DNA of 64,000 bases from Trema orientale (GCA_002914845.1 JXTC01000001.1:954780-1018779); one strand, 5' to 3'; positions 13,636 to 26,044 are shown, numbered from the stretch's first letter. Notes: generated by a model from the sequence alone, not told the origin. Program-made: numbers and translations.

Positions 13636-15076
13636 TTTTCTTACAAATCTAAATTTTGTGATTAATCTAGTCACAAAATTCGTCATTATTCCAACTTCTA
13701 ATTTTAGTGATCTTTGGGTACCGAGCTACTCTCCATAGTCTCGTGCTCGACCTGTAGCACAAATTCGAGGTTTTGTGCTCTCTACATTTTATATTTATAT
13801 TTATATATATATATCTCCATCTTGGCGAGTAATTTGTATTGCTGCTCTAAGTGCAATCAATTACTACGCATCCTCTTCCCCGTAAAGTAATCTGTATTGC
13901 TGCTTTAAGTGCAATCGGTTACTTTGCTCCCCTTTTAATTATCGTGCGCATTTATTTAGTGATCTGTGTTGTTTTCCCTCGCAACCGGTCACACCGCTTT
14001 ATTTAAATTTCAGCACTTTAATTTCAGTTATTTATTATTATTTACGATGATATGGCTGGACTTACCGCCTCGTAATTCTAACCCCTCTAATTAACTAAAA
14101 CTGGCATATGGACAGTATCGCCTTCGTCAGTTTCTAACCATTTATTTTTCTGCAATTTATTTCTGCTGCTAACTTCTAGTTGACACTATGATCGGTTTAT
14201 TCGCCTCAGTCAACTAGTAATATTTAAATTCCTGTCTATTTATTTATTGCATTATTATAATACTTCTAGTCTTCAGTTGACAATATGGTCGGTTTATTCG
14301 CCTCCGTCAACTTTTAATATTATTTTATTTTTGCTGCACACTAAGTGAGTCATCCNTTTTCTTACAAATCTAAATTTTGTGATTAATCTAGTCACAAAAT
14401 TCGTCATTATTCCAACTTCTAATTTTAGTGATCTTTGGGTACCGAGCTACTCTCCATAGTCTCGTGCTCGACCTGTAGCACAAATTCGAGGTTTTGTGCT
14501 CTCTACATTTTATATTTATATTTATATATATATATCTCCATCTTGGCGAGTAATTTGTATTGCTGCTCTAAGTGCAATCAATTACTACGCATCCTCTTCC
14601 CCGTAAAGTAATCTGTATTGCTGCTTTAAGTGCAATCGGTTACTTTGCTCCCCTTTTAATTATCGTGCGCATTTATTTAGTGATCTGTGTTGTTTTCCCT
14701 CGCAACCGGTCACACCGCTTTATTTAAATTTCAGCACTTTAATTTCAGTTATTTATTATTATTTACGATGATATGGCTGGACTTACCGCCTCGTAATTCT
14801 AACCCCTCTAATTAACTAAAACTGGCATATGGACGGTATCGCCTTCGTCAGTTTCTAACTATTTATTTTTCTGCAATTTATTTCTGCTGCTAACTTCTAG
14901 TTGACACTATGATCGGTTTATTCGCCTCAGTCAACTAGTAATATTTAAATTCCTGTCTATTTATTTATTGCATTATTATAATACTTCTAGTCTTCAGTTG
15001 ACAATATGGTCGGTTTATTCGCCTCCGTCAACTTTTAATATTATTTTATTTTTGCTGCACACTAAGTGAGTCATCC
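13636..15076. repeat. 720-bp direct duplication around a single N
   Basis: Positions 13636-14355 and 14357-15076 align without indels at a constant 721-bp offset. I saw only two substitutions, both in the stretch around 14117-14145 and its partner. A single N separates the copies. This is the pattern left when overlapping contig ends or two haplotypes are joined without merging. Confidence 0.85.
14356..14356. other. Assembly gap, one N
   Basis: A single undetermined base lies exactly between the two copies of the 720-bp duplication. Confidence 0.95.
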
Positions 15077-15551
15077 TTGCAACCGCCTATCTTGTTTCGA
15101 CACGTGGAAGTGTTGTGATGACCCTTTCTGCTGTGCATTCTAATATTATAACCCAATTATCTTCTATTTTTGTCTTAATTAAGTACAGGTCACACTAATT
15201 AATCCAGAGCACAACTCCGAGCCCGAACATTAAAAGGTGACTCCACTGGGGACTAGCCAAAGGGAAACTAACGTTTCTTCGGGATTCCCAAGATCCGCAA
15301 GAGCATCTTCGGCCAGGAAAGAGAGGTGAAACCCAAATTTTTTATATTGAGGCCCAACTCCACCCTAGGGCCTGCTAAGTGAAATGGTGGGCTAGGCCTA
15401 GCCCTAAACTAATTGTTTTATTGAAAAATTATTAATATTTTTTTTTTCATTTTCCCCCCAAAAGTAGGCCCATCGGCTGGGCCAGGGGGCTCATACATAT
15501 GCCCTAGTCTGGTCCTGCCTTTAGGACTAAGCCGACCCATTTTTTTTTTAT

Positions 15552-16400
15552 GAAAATTACACCTAATACCCGTTTTTTAAAACTTCTTTCAAACATACCC
15601 GTTTTTAAAACTTCTTCCAAAAATACCCACTTTTACGGTCCATATTTCGTATGAAAAATATGAGTGGTCAACATTTACAATGTAAATTTAATCCATGAGG
15701 TACACATTTCATGTGTAAAATATGAACGGTACACATTTCAAAATGTGTGCCAATTTTGAGTGTAAGTTTTATTCACGAAATGTGGACCGCGATATACATT
15801 TAATATATGAAATATAGACCGTGGTCTACATTTCATGTGTAAAATAGTGGTGGTCTATATTTCTCCAAAAAGGGTATAAAAACGGGTATTTATGAAATAA
15901 AGATAAAAAACGGGTATTTATGAACTTTTTCCATTTTTTTTACCTCTAATTGCCACTTAATACTTATTTTTGCAAGTTGTATGGACTTAGTTGCAAAAAC
16001 TAAAAGAGAAATTTACGCTTAATACCTATTTTTTTAAAACTCTTTTCATAAATATCTATTTTTAATTTTTCTTTTAAAAATACTCATTTTTATGGTCCAC
16101 ATTTCATATGCAAAATATGAGTGGTCCACATTTATAATGTAAATTTTATCCATAGAGTACACATTTCATGTGTAAAATTTGAACAGTATACATTTTAAAA
16201 TGTATGCTAATTTTTAGCGTAATTTTTATTCATGAAATGTAGATCACAACATGCATTTAATGCATGGATACATTTCATGTGTAAAACAGGTCTATATTTC
16301 TCTAAAAAAAAGTATAAAAACAAATATTTATTAAATAAAAATAAAAAATAGATATTTATAAAAATATAATTTTAAAAACGGGTAATTATAAATTTTTCCC
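15552..16400. repeat. Two copies of a ~390-bp ACCCGTTTTT-ended repeat
   Basis: Copy one spans about 15552-15932 and an older, more diverged copy about 16007-16400, both in the same orientation. A third copy is at 54485-54894. Each starts with TAATACCCGTTTTTT-like sequence and ends AAAACGGGTATTTATGAACT, so the ends are inverted repeats of a MITE-like element. The interior repeats the phrase 'acatttcatgtgtaaaa'. It is non-coding. Confidence 0.7.
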
Positions 16401-16429
16401 ACGTTAAAAACAAAAAAAAAAACAAGAGA

Positions 16430-16735
16430 AATTTAGGTGGATAACCAAAATTTTAAATTTGATTAAGTAGATGTCAACTTTTAAAATTTTATATCTAAAT
16501 GTCCAGGTAGATATATTTTTACACTTGATAGATACACATATCTACTAATTTTAGTTACTGTTCTGAAATGCACTGAGTATATAATTTTTTATACTTGGTA
16601 TATAAAATTTTACACTTATATACCGAACATTTTGCTATAACTTTTAACAAAGGGACATAAACTGAAATTTGGTCATATTTCTATAAGCAAATAGTAACAA
16701 CTTACATAGTACATCGACCAATTGGCCATTAACCC
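16430..16735. repeat. AT-rich dispersed repeat, ~300 bp
   Basis: This stretch matches 30708-30985 and, in part, 31413-31630 in the same orientation. Shared phrases include 'attttaaatttgattaagta' and 'actgagtatata'. It lies just upstream of CWC21. The family is unknown and no ends were defined. Confidence 0.6.
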
Positions 16736-17107
16736 AAAATAAAAATAAATAATTAGCAGGAAAGGACACCGACGTTCACAAATATCAGAGAGAAATCAAA
16801 TTGGGGGTAGGGTTCCAGACTCCAGTTTCGAAAACTGAACTGATAAGCAGACAAAAGGGAAAACTGGTCCTAGACATCTTTATAAGAAGGTAACGATTCC
16901 GATTTTCCCTAGAAAATTTTACTGTTTGTTTCTCGGGAATACGTGGTCCTAAACCCTAGGGATCACAGTATTGCTTTGCTATTTTCTGTTCTGGTATTAT
17001 TTTTGCTATTTGCAATTTGAGTTTGAGATTCTGAGTCTTTTTTTGGGTTATAGTTCGAATTCGAACAGTGATTTTGAGCAGAAAACGGAGGAGGAGGAGG
17101 AGGCGAG

Positions 17108-20100
17108 ATGTACAACGGAATAGGGTTACAAACCCCAAGGGGGTCTGGAACCAATGGGTATATCCAGAGCAACAAGTTCTTCGTCAGGCCCAAGGTCGGC
17201 AAGGTTGCGGAGACCACCAAGGGGTTCGATGCCGATCAGGGCACCGCCGGGGTTACCAGGAAGGCCAACAAGGATATTCTCGAGCACGATCGGAAGCGTC
17301 AGATTGAGCTCAAGCTCGTTGTGCTTGAGGACAAGCTGATTGATCAGGGTTACACCGATGCCGAGATTGCCGAGAAGCTCGCCGAGGCCCGGCGGACTTT
17401 GGAGGCCGCTTCGGCTTCGGAAGACACCGGAGTACTTGTCGTCGATAAGAAGTGAGGAATTTTAATTGCTCTTTTTGAAGTATTTTATAGTTGGTATTTG
17501 GAAATTTATTTGAATTACTTAGTCATAGACTCATAGTATTGTGACTAGAAGTGTTTTTTTTACATGAAAATGGTGATGCCTATAGACTCATAGTATTGTG
17601 ACTAGAAGTGTTTTTTTAACATGAAAATGGTGATGTATATGAGGCATAAGTTTGATAATGTTCATTTTATTGTTAGCATAAAGAGCTTACTCTTTGCAAG
17701 ATTGATTTCTTTTCTTGTCAAGCAAATATTTGTTGTGGTCATTATTGCAAAGAGCATGTATGCTATTGAGTATATTTAACCGTTGGTTTGCTTTTGTTTT
17801 GATCAAACTTTTGTTCTTACTTTCCTCATTACCTAAAGATGATTGACGAGTCAATTCTCAGTTTATGAGAGGATTAAGTAAAATGGTTATTTGGAGATAA
17901 TTTCTACCATTTTAGATTCGTAGCATTCAACATGTAGTTTGTGGTTCCGGCCCTCTTTTTTCTTTTCTTGAATACTGTAAAAGATGGCTACAGTTTTAGT
18001 TTTAGTTCTAGTTTAGTTTATCATTATTTTTTCTATGGGGACTATTTTCAATATCCTATTTCGCTTTGTTGTAAACTGCAAGACTGGAAGTCTTTTGAAG
18101 TATTCAGGCACAATCTTGTGATTGTTATCTTACTTTGGGCCTTAAATAAAAATTAGCATTTGTGGTGTGAATTTGTATGTATGCATGCATGAGAGCAGTT
18201 CTGTTCTTGAATGGCAATAGATGGGATCCGACCTCTTGAATGACCTGGGTAGTGATCTGAAAAGCAAATGCAAATGAAGTTTACCTTTTCTAAGTGACTT
18301 TATACCTGTATAATTATTAGGTGTCAGTGATAGGTAATCAGAAGATGAAAGATATCTAAACAATCAAAATCTTCTTTAATTAGAATTTTGTGCTTTATAC
18401 CACATTCATTTTTATGGTTCTGGAATATTATTTAGTTACTTTATCCTTTTGGCTTGAACAGAGTTTCGGATACTCAGACCCACCAAATTGCTGCTAGAAA
18501 GGAGAAGCAGATGGAAACTTTAAGAGCAGCTCTTGGCATAAGTGCGTCTGAACCTGATGAACAAGCTACAGATGAGCTTGATGATGGACCAAGAAGTAGT
18601 CAGAAAAATGGCATGGATGATGATAGCAAGCATCAGAAACGTGAACATTCTTTTTTGGATAGAGAGTCCGGGTGGAAGAAGCGTACAGAAGAGAATAACA
18701 AGTCCGAAAAAGTTGATAAGAAAAAGAATAGCAAAGAATCTGCACGAAACAAGAAGGAAGGAAGTAGAAAGAGGAGGCATGGGGATGAGTCTTCCGATAC
18801 AGATGGTAGTGCTAGGAATTCAAGAGCAGTTAAAAAGAAGCATCGCAAAAGTAGCTGGGGCAGTGATGATGAAGAGGTTGCCAAGAAGCGTGCAGCTGCA
18901 AAAAAGCACAAGAAAAACAGAAGGCATGATAGTGATGATTCTGATTCTGATTCTGATTCTGCTACCAGTGATGATTCTGGTTCTAGTAGCACTGATGATT
19001 CAGATTCTGCTTCCAGTTATGATTCTTCTGATACAGATGGCAGTTCCAGGAAGTTGAAAGCACTTAGAAAGAAGCATGAAAGATCTCTTAGGGGGAGCGA
19101 TGAGGAAGACAAGAAGTATAAGGTTGCACAGAAGTACAAGAAAAGCGGAAGGAGTGATGTTAATGATACTGATTCTGCTACTAGCGAAGATGATGTAAGC
19201 AAGGAGAGTTCCAGAAAGCAAGTCAAAAATCACAGACCTCATAGGAGGCATGACTCGGATGATGATTCTAGTAGTGATGAGGACTTGTTGAAGTCTAGAA
19301 GTACAAAGGTGAAGCAACATACAAGTACAGGCAGACGGCATGACTCTGACTCAGATGATGACTCTAGTGCTGATGAAGACTTGTTGAAGTCTCGAAGTAC
19401 TAAGGTGAAGCAACATACAAGAACGGGTAGACGGCACGATTCTGAGGATGAATCTGACCCTGATAGTGGGATGAAAAAGAAGAATGGTCGAGTCGAAGAA
19501 CAGAGGAATAAATATAGTAGCCACAGGAGACATGAAGACAGTTCTGATGTTGAGGATCGCTATAGAAGCAAGATTGATGGTAATGGAAAAGGCAACAGAA
19601 AACCTGATGTGGACCGCGAATCTGATTATGAAAAGTCTAGAAAACCTAATCCCAGAACAATCGAGAGAAGTCAAAGAAGTGGCAAGGATGATAACAAGTT
19701 TGATAATTCTGGTGACAGTAGTGACGAGAAGATGGAAAAAAACAGCAGTAGGAGGCATGATACTGATGATGAGGGACTTGATTTGAGATACGAAAGGAAA
19801 GTTAGTAGTAAGATTGAAAGACAGAGAGCAGTTGAGAAGGGGTCCGATTCTAATGACAGTGATAGTGATGACTCCCGTGCAAAAAATGATGAAAGTGTTT
19901 TTGCTATTGGAACTCGTGACTATTCATACAAGAGTACTGAGCAGAAAAAGTCTGTTGTTGAAAGCAAGAGTGGGCACCGTGATGATATGGGCAGACGAGT
20001 AGCACGAACAAGTCCGGAAGAGAAGGACTTCCAATCTGGTGGAGTTCCAGGTGATGAAAGGAGGAAGGAAAGAAGTGATTTAGAGGATGATGGCTACCGG

Positions 20101-20535
20101 AACAAGAATGAAAAGAAATACTCGGGATCGGTTAGATCTGGAGGAAGTAAGGAAGAGTTGACTGATGAACGTAGGGACAGAATTTACAGGAAGGATGATG
20201 AACCACATCATGGTAGTAGGAGGACAGATCGGGATTATGAACGGCGTGGAGGAGACCAGAGGCATGCGAGGAGTGAAGAAGAGCCTAGAGGGAGAAAGCA
20301 TGGAAGAGATGAAGACGACTATAAATATAGAAGGCATGAAAGAGGTGATGAAGATGAATACCATGGAAGTAGAAGCCATAGAAGAAGGGATGAAGAACGA
20401 GGAAGTAAAGATATTGAGAGGGATAGGCAAAGCGACTATTCCAAGAGAGCAAGATATGACGATTCTAGGTCAAGTGAGAGAAGAAGGCATGACAATGACA
20501 AAGGCAATGATGATAGGGCTAGGCACCGAGATTGA
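17108..20535 (+). CDS. CWC21: CWC21/SRRM2-like spliceosome protein
   Basis: This encodes a nuclear splicing factor of the Cwc21/SRRM2 family, which contacts the catalytic core of the activated spliceosome. Coding exons are 17108-17451 and 18462-20535, giving 805 aa. Residues 1-28 ([20 protein letters not shown]...) are the very conserved family N-terminus. Residues about 54-98 form the cwf21 helical hairpin ([20 protein letters not shown]). Almost all of exon 2 is low-complexity Ser/Asp/Arg/Lys sequence like the disordered tail of SRRM2, with internal tandem modules. Exon 1 is clearly richer in GC than exon 2. The intron 1 donor AA|GTGAGG contains an in-frame TGA, so retaining the intron would end the protein at 115 aa. 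A 3'UTR intron probably follows at 20564-21130. Confidence 0.92.
17525..17638 (+). repeat. 57-bp tandem duplication in CWC21 intron 1
   Basis: A unit beginning 'atagactcatagtattgtga' occurs twice with a 57-bp period and almost no differences, shortly after the intron donor. It looks like a recent replication-slippage event. Confidence 0.8.
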
Positions 20536-20563
20536 TGCTATAATCTTGTAGCCACACTATATG

Positions 20564-21130
20564 GTGAGTGACTCTTAAGGAAGAATTGCTAAATTTTCTT
20601 TATTTGTTGCATGTAACTCATATTCCTTTAGTTTGAGGTTTGCATATGAACTTTTAGTGAGTGGCTTTTTCGGTTTTAACTTTAAGACGTGCTTACTTGT
20701 ATAGAGTGTACTACTGTTTAGTATCTTTTTAGTACCTTAGTATCTTAATATTGGATTTTTAGGAGCTTCTCCATTCCTGCTAAAGAAAGATTCCCGTATT
20801 TTAAGTAACTATAGGACAAACGAAATTGATCAGTATTTATTAAAAAGACCTGAAAAGGGGGAGGGAAAAAAAGGTAGGAAAATCTGTAGACAGAAAAGTA
20901 AGGTGGTGGCTACCGACTTTCTTTCATCCAGACTTGTAGGACCATTATTACTAATTAGTATCTCGTTTAATCATTAAGCATGAAGGTCTTGGTGAGGCTC
21001 TTTGTCGTGATTCTTCCCTCTTTTTTTTATACTCACTTGGGATTACCTGAATCAAACAAGCTATATTGTATGTGTTATTTGCTTGGTTTTTTATGTGGCT
21101 AGTTTTCTAAAATGTAATTTTTTGTTTCAG
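20564..21130 (+). other. Probable 3'UTR intron of CWC21
   Basis: A strong donor (ATG|GTGAGTG) lies 28 nt past the stop codon, and a pyrimidine-rich acceptor (TTTTTTGTTTCAG) ends at 21130. The distance from stop to junction is below the usual threshold for nonsense-mediated decay. This is inferred from splice-site quality only. Confidence 0.5.
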
Positions 21131-22445
21131 TCCTTTTCATCTCGAAGTTGTCCATGCAATGCGTTCTGAGCTTAACCTTCTGTACCAGTGCTCATGGTAC
21201 AGTGCTAATGAAGAATGCAGAGAGAAGATCACCTGCGGAACTAGAGATGATATATAAATCTGGAGCAAACTACAGCTTTTCTATTATGGGATCATGCAAC
21301 TTCTTTTTTAATACAGTACTCTCCGATTTGATGGTGTGTTTTAATGTCTTTGCCTTTATATTAAGCTTTTAATGTATTCTTCTTCGTTAATTAAATATCA
21401 TTAACTGGACTTGCGCGCCCTCTTTATGTTCTTCAACGTGTCCGGTAGAAGTTCAAATCATGAAATTTAGGTTATTTTTTCAATTGCCGGACATGTTTTT
21501 TGGAGAATACTACGATTGCAGGTTTACCTCTTTCGAGCTAAATATGAATTGTTGAAAGTGCTCGTCGGCGTCTTTAAATGTCTAGATGTATGTATGACTG
21601 GTAAATGATAACTGGATCAGTAGTTATGACTTCGGGGTATTGCCGAACCCAAATTTGGAGGCGAAGCATATTGTACCGTGCTATTACGAGAAAGTTGTCT
21701 GAATAACGAAATTTTCAAGTTACTGCAATTTTAAAAGAGTTGCTTAGTTTCAAGCAATTTGTTCTTCCACAATATAATTTGTACGTTTTAATTAATTACT
21801 CAATTGATACTAAGATATTTCATTAGCTTTATTTTTAATTTTAGTGAGTCAATTAATTGGTTTTCTCATTTAGATTTCTTAGCTTTTTTTTTATTTATTT
21901 TCCTTGCCTAGAATAATTATTATGAAATAAACGATAAATACACGACCTGGTGTGCGGAAGAACACAGTACTTGGAAGCAGATATATACGTTGTAAGGGAA
22001 AAAGAACAACAACTAGACTTTGGTACAACATTAACGAGTTCAGAAGTTTTAGAATGTTGAAATGTGAAATAAATGGTACAATATAACGTTATTATTCTTT
22101 CAAGAGGTAGGGACTTTAGTGAGTAGGGGGATAATGTCAGATTCATGATTTATTGATGCCAGGAAATAGAATTGCGAAACTGTAAGTTTGATAAACCATT
22201 TGAAACATAACAATGGAAAAAAGGTTATTTAAATGCAATACAATCTCATCTCTTCTCATTTGAAAATCAACCTATAGTTGTACATGGATCTGAATTAACT
22301 TACAACTGGCCGCTAGTAAAGAATTCAGACTGAATGCCACAAAAAACTATTCTCATGGATTGTAGTTTAAACAGAGACTTAATTGTGAGCTGGTCAAAAG
22401 GCTTAAATTCACTCATCTGTACAGAAAAATGGAGGAGAGAGAATA
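21131..22445. other. 3' ends of two convergent genes and spacer
   Basis: This probably contains the last 3'UTR exon of CWC21 (from 21131) and the 3'UTR of the converging DUF1997 gene. A short open frame runs through about 21131-21253 but has no recognised family. Nothing else is seen. Confidence 0.45.
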
Positions 22446-25400
22446 TCATGGGACAAGATCTAATTGCTTATGAACCCATTTGGCATAATCTTGTAGCAGT
22501 TGTTGCAAGAGTAATGGTACCAGCCTATCCAATAAAGCTTGTAGCATTCTGTGTTGTTACATCATAATTTCATCTCATTAACAAGGTTTGATAGCAGAAT
22601 TCAAATGGATAAAGTACAATTATGACCAAGGATAAGAAATTATATCATGCAAAACACAGCTAATGAGTAATAGAGTTGTATCGCAAAGCATAAGGGCTAG
22701 TGGCAGCATTTCAGCAGACAATAAAATGCAACCAACATATGTAATACATATATAAGTTCTAATATATGTTAACAAATTATAACTTACAAATTTCCAGGAC
22801 GTTCAACAGCTGAGACAGGCATCATGGTAAAAGGGCGTGTGTAAATCTGCAAATGACAATGTTTTACATGTTCCCACTCAATATGCAGCTTGCACAATTT
22901 TACGACGAAAAAGACAGAGCAAAAAATGCTTTAGTTGCATTGGAATGAACCAGCAACTATTCCAATGTCAAAATATCTTGCATGAGAGAAAGTAATATGT
23001 TAAAAGGAGCATTTCATTGTTTCAAGGTGTAGCTACAACTAATCTGATGAGCTGGGAACAAGGCCTACAAGTTGTAAGGATTTTATGGAGAAAAGGGTGA
23101 GATGATGCCATGCCCAAAAACCTGGACGGGCCAGGCCTATTAATACAAAGTCTATTTATTGGGATATGATAGAAATATGGAACTCTCTACAAGCACCAAA
23201 ATTTGCCAAATCAAAGCAAGATCAATCATTTTAACCCCTATGATCAAGACTACCCGTTCGAATTGAAAGGCAATGGAGAAAAAAAATAAGCAGCTCTTCA
23301 TCTTATCAGTGACGAAAATATAAAGGGGTTCACATTACATACATGTAACAATATAAAAGTACACTACATACATGTAACATATTTTTTGATCATGTGTCTC
23401 ACGTACTTAAGAAAACAATGTACCATGGAAGCTAGCAGCACAATCCAAGAAAGATCTACCAACTTGACAATAACTCAAGGACAAACAGAATAACCATCCA
23501 GAAGAACTTTAAACTGAATGAAAGTTCTCACTCACTATGAAAGCTCCCAATCAGTGCAATGGCACAGAAATATTTGTGGAAAAAAGAACAATTCAAAGGT
23601 ATATTGATTTTAAATGACCTAAGAAACGATATGCGTTTCCCGTCTTCCAGTGAAAGGAAGGGTGGGGGATACCATATGTATGTTTGTCTGAGTTAAATAT
23701 CACTTTTTGAGGGGGGGTATTTTACCTCAAGAATAAGATTCAATGTAACGTCAACCTCCAAAAATGATTCTGAATCATTTGTGTCCCATGTCATGTGATT
23801 TCTCATCAATGCTGCAAGTATAGAAGTTAATTGATGATATTGCTATTATAATTTTGTCATAAATAAACACGAATACTTTGCAATACACGAGGAATTTCAG
23901 AAAGCCATGTTGCAGATCCTAATAAATCGACAAATGATAACAATTAGGACCTTAAAATGCTAATAGATATTGAAGAGAACATTTGGTATTTCATGTGTAT
24001 CAGTAGGAAACAGTGGAAGAAGGCATCTGAATAAATGCTCTCAAAGATTCATGAGCATTTAATCTTTAAGTTTCAAAGGTCATTTTCTATGAGATAAACC
24101 AGTGTTTTGGAGTAAATATTAAATCCAATTCAAAACTCCACGTGGTTAATTCTTCTAAGAGTCTCAAGTTTCCTGCAATACCGAAGTACATACCTGAGAA
24201 ATGGTCGTTTTGGTGTTCCATGATTTTTGAACCTTCAAACTGCAAATCATATTGGAAGATTTTCAAGAAACAAATACGAAATTGATTACTTTAAGGAAGC
24301 TTTGTCGCAAATCAAGCTATAAATTCATGTAGAAAAACACTTTCAAACTATTTAACACAAACATGATTGTGTCATGTGCATTTCACCAGAACCTTCTGCG
24401 AAAAAGAGCAAGTGAAATATAGGAAAGCTATTGAAGAAACTAGAGAGGTTGTTAAATTAAAACCCAAATTGAAACAAAATATATCACTAGATCAATTTAA
24501 ATAACTACCATATTCAAATGCATAGTTTCTCTTCACCTTGACATTTTGTTACCATTCCAAAACTGTGGAGAATGACTTGCATCAACGAGGATAACTTATA
24601 TTGATGATGTTGTCGTCATTTATATTAACCATCAGAATAAGAACAAACCAGTATTGATGCAAACTGGTGCTTTTACACTTATTTTTGGTAGAAAAAAACA
24701 AAATCTTCGATAACCCTTGTGTATATTTCCAATGAGGTCTATCGTCACAACGAGCAATACACTCAAAAGTTTAACATTGATTTGAAAAAAGAAAGTCTTT
24801 ATTTGTTTCTTCTTATTGTTTTTCCTGAAAATGTAGAAGCAACTCAAAAGTCACTTGCAAAGTGCCTACATGTCGTGAATAAAGTTCTCTACATAACTTG
24901 ATTCTCCTTGAAACTTTTCCTAGCCCCTAGTTGTTCCACTATCCTAAACACAGGACTATAATTCACCTTACAAGATAGCATTTCAACTGTACAATCTTCA
25001 TTTGTTGGGGTTACTCGTAAGTCCAGAACTGGGGCTGCTTCGAAGTTCAAAAGTCGAACTCTTTGCAGAGTGCACCTGCACAAGCAAGGAGTGATATAAA
25101 ACAAAAACTCTCCCGCTTCTCAGACATGTCACGAATGGGAGACATAAAACGAAACCGTTAGCACTTAATTTCTCCAACCCCTAACTTGCAAACTACACAT
25201 TCTTTATCGGAACAATAGGTCCAACAACACTAGCTAAACTACTTCCTGGGAAGTCGATTATCTTATGCAATTTATCTGATTTTAGCTTATGATTGCTTAC
25301 AGACAATCAATTTGGTGTTCTTCCTATCTCTCTAGAGAAACAGCTACATTTAACAACTTAGGTGGGTCAACAAAAACAAAATCGAAAACCGACTTATTAT

Positions 25401-26044
25401 CTATGTTGCTCGAAACTCGCAGTAAGAAACCAAAACTTAACCATGACTAATTAAACAAGAGAAAGCAAAGAAAGAGAAAGAAAAATACAAAATAAAGGAG
25501 GGGTGGAAAAGGACCTGTAAGTGTTGGTACCAAGACATTGGAAACTCTTCAAGGCATTAGTATTGAGAAGGGCTTCAATGGCAGAAGGGTGGCTTAAGAA
25601 GTCACTGATATGGAATTTGTTAGTGCCATAAGTTGGGAGCTGAATTCTTTCCTTTCTTGCAGCTGAAAGATTTGCTTTCTTTGTTTGAGGTTCTGACACT
25701 GACTCTGACCGACTCTCATTACCAACTTTCACCACTGCAATTTTCTTCCTAAAACAAACAAACCATAAATTTATATTACTCTGCCAAAAGAGAAACTGAC
25801 CCTGGTTACTGCTCTACCTCATCAGCTGCTCTCTCTCTCTCTCTTTTTTTCCCCCCAAATAATAAAATAATAATTTCAAAACCCAAATAATAGTTTCAAG
25901 AATTGTTTAATCTATATAGCCAAAACCCGGAAAAAAAAAAGAAAAAAAAAAAAAGAAAAAGAAAAGAAAGAAGAAAGAAGAACCTGGGTTTAAAGAGTGG
26001 GATAGCAGAGGATGAAAAGGACGCACACCCATGTCCTCGTCCAT
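22446..26044 (-). CDS. DUF1997-family protein, function unknown
   Basis: Seven exons join perfectly in phase: 25984-26044, 25515-25734, 24967-25075, 24194-24239, 23726-23811, 22788-22846 and 22446-22548, giving 227 aa. The core (about residues 95-225) resembles DUF1997, a family shared by cyanobacteria and plants. Its features are an LLNFEAAPVLDLRVTP stretch, CKFEGSKIMEHQNDHFS, a block beginning LMRNHMTW, and the C-terminal LQALLDRLVPLLLQQLLQDY helix. No biochemical role is known to me. The ATG at 26044 has an in-frame stop five codons upstream. The N-terminal 50 or so residues are hydrophilic and not an obvious transit peptide, although cyanobacterial relatives suggest a plastid role. Some exons are very small (46 and 59 nt). 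Exon 2 ends with the weak donor CAG|GTCCTT. It converges on CWC21. Confidence 0.85.

Larger units (their letters stand above)
12494..15229 (+). mobile_element. Tat/Ogre-like Ty3/gypsy LTR, fossil
   Basis: This looks like a long LTR. It begins near 12494, ends ...CCGAACA at 15229, and is followed by a primer-binding-like sequence GGTGACTCCACTGGGGAC at 15236-15253, resembling the tRNA-Arg type used by Tat/Ogre elements. An internal TATA-like box (CTATATATAGG, about 13062) fits an LTR promoter. Only about 100 bp of internal sequence follows before other repeats begin and no second LTR was seen, so it is a broken remnant. About 720 bp of its apparent length comes from the duplication around the N at 14356; the true LTR may be near 2.0 kb. 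Confidence 0.6.

Noticed and set aside
18520-19760. Long antisense open frames opposite CWC21 exon 2
   Set aside because: They arise from the repetitive Ser/Asp/Lys codons of the sense strand and show no domain or splice logic of their own.
21131-21253. An extra coding exon for CWC21 or a small Cys-containing protein
   Set aside because: The frame is open for about 40 codons, but it lies beyond the CWC21 stop and resembles no family I know. It is better explained as a 3'UTR exon.
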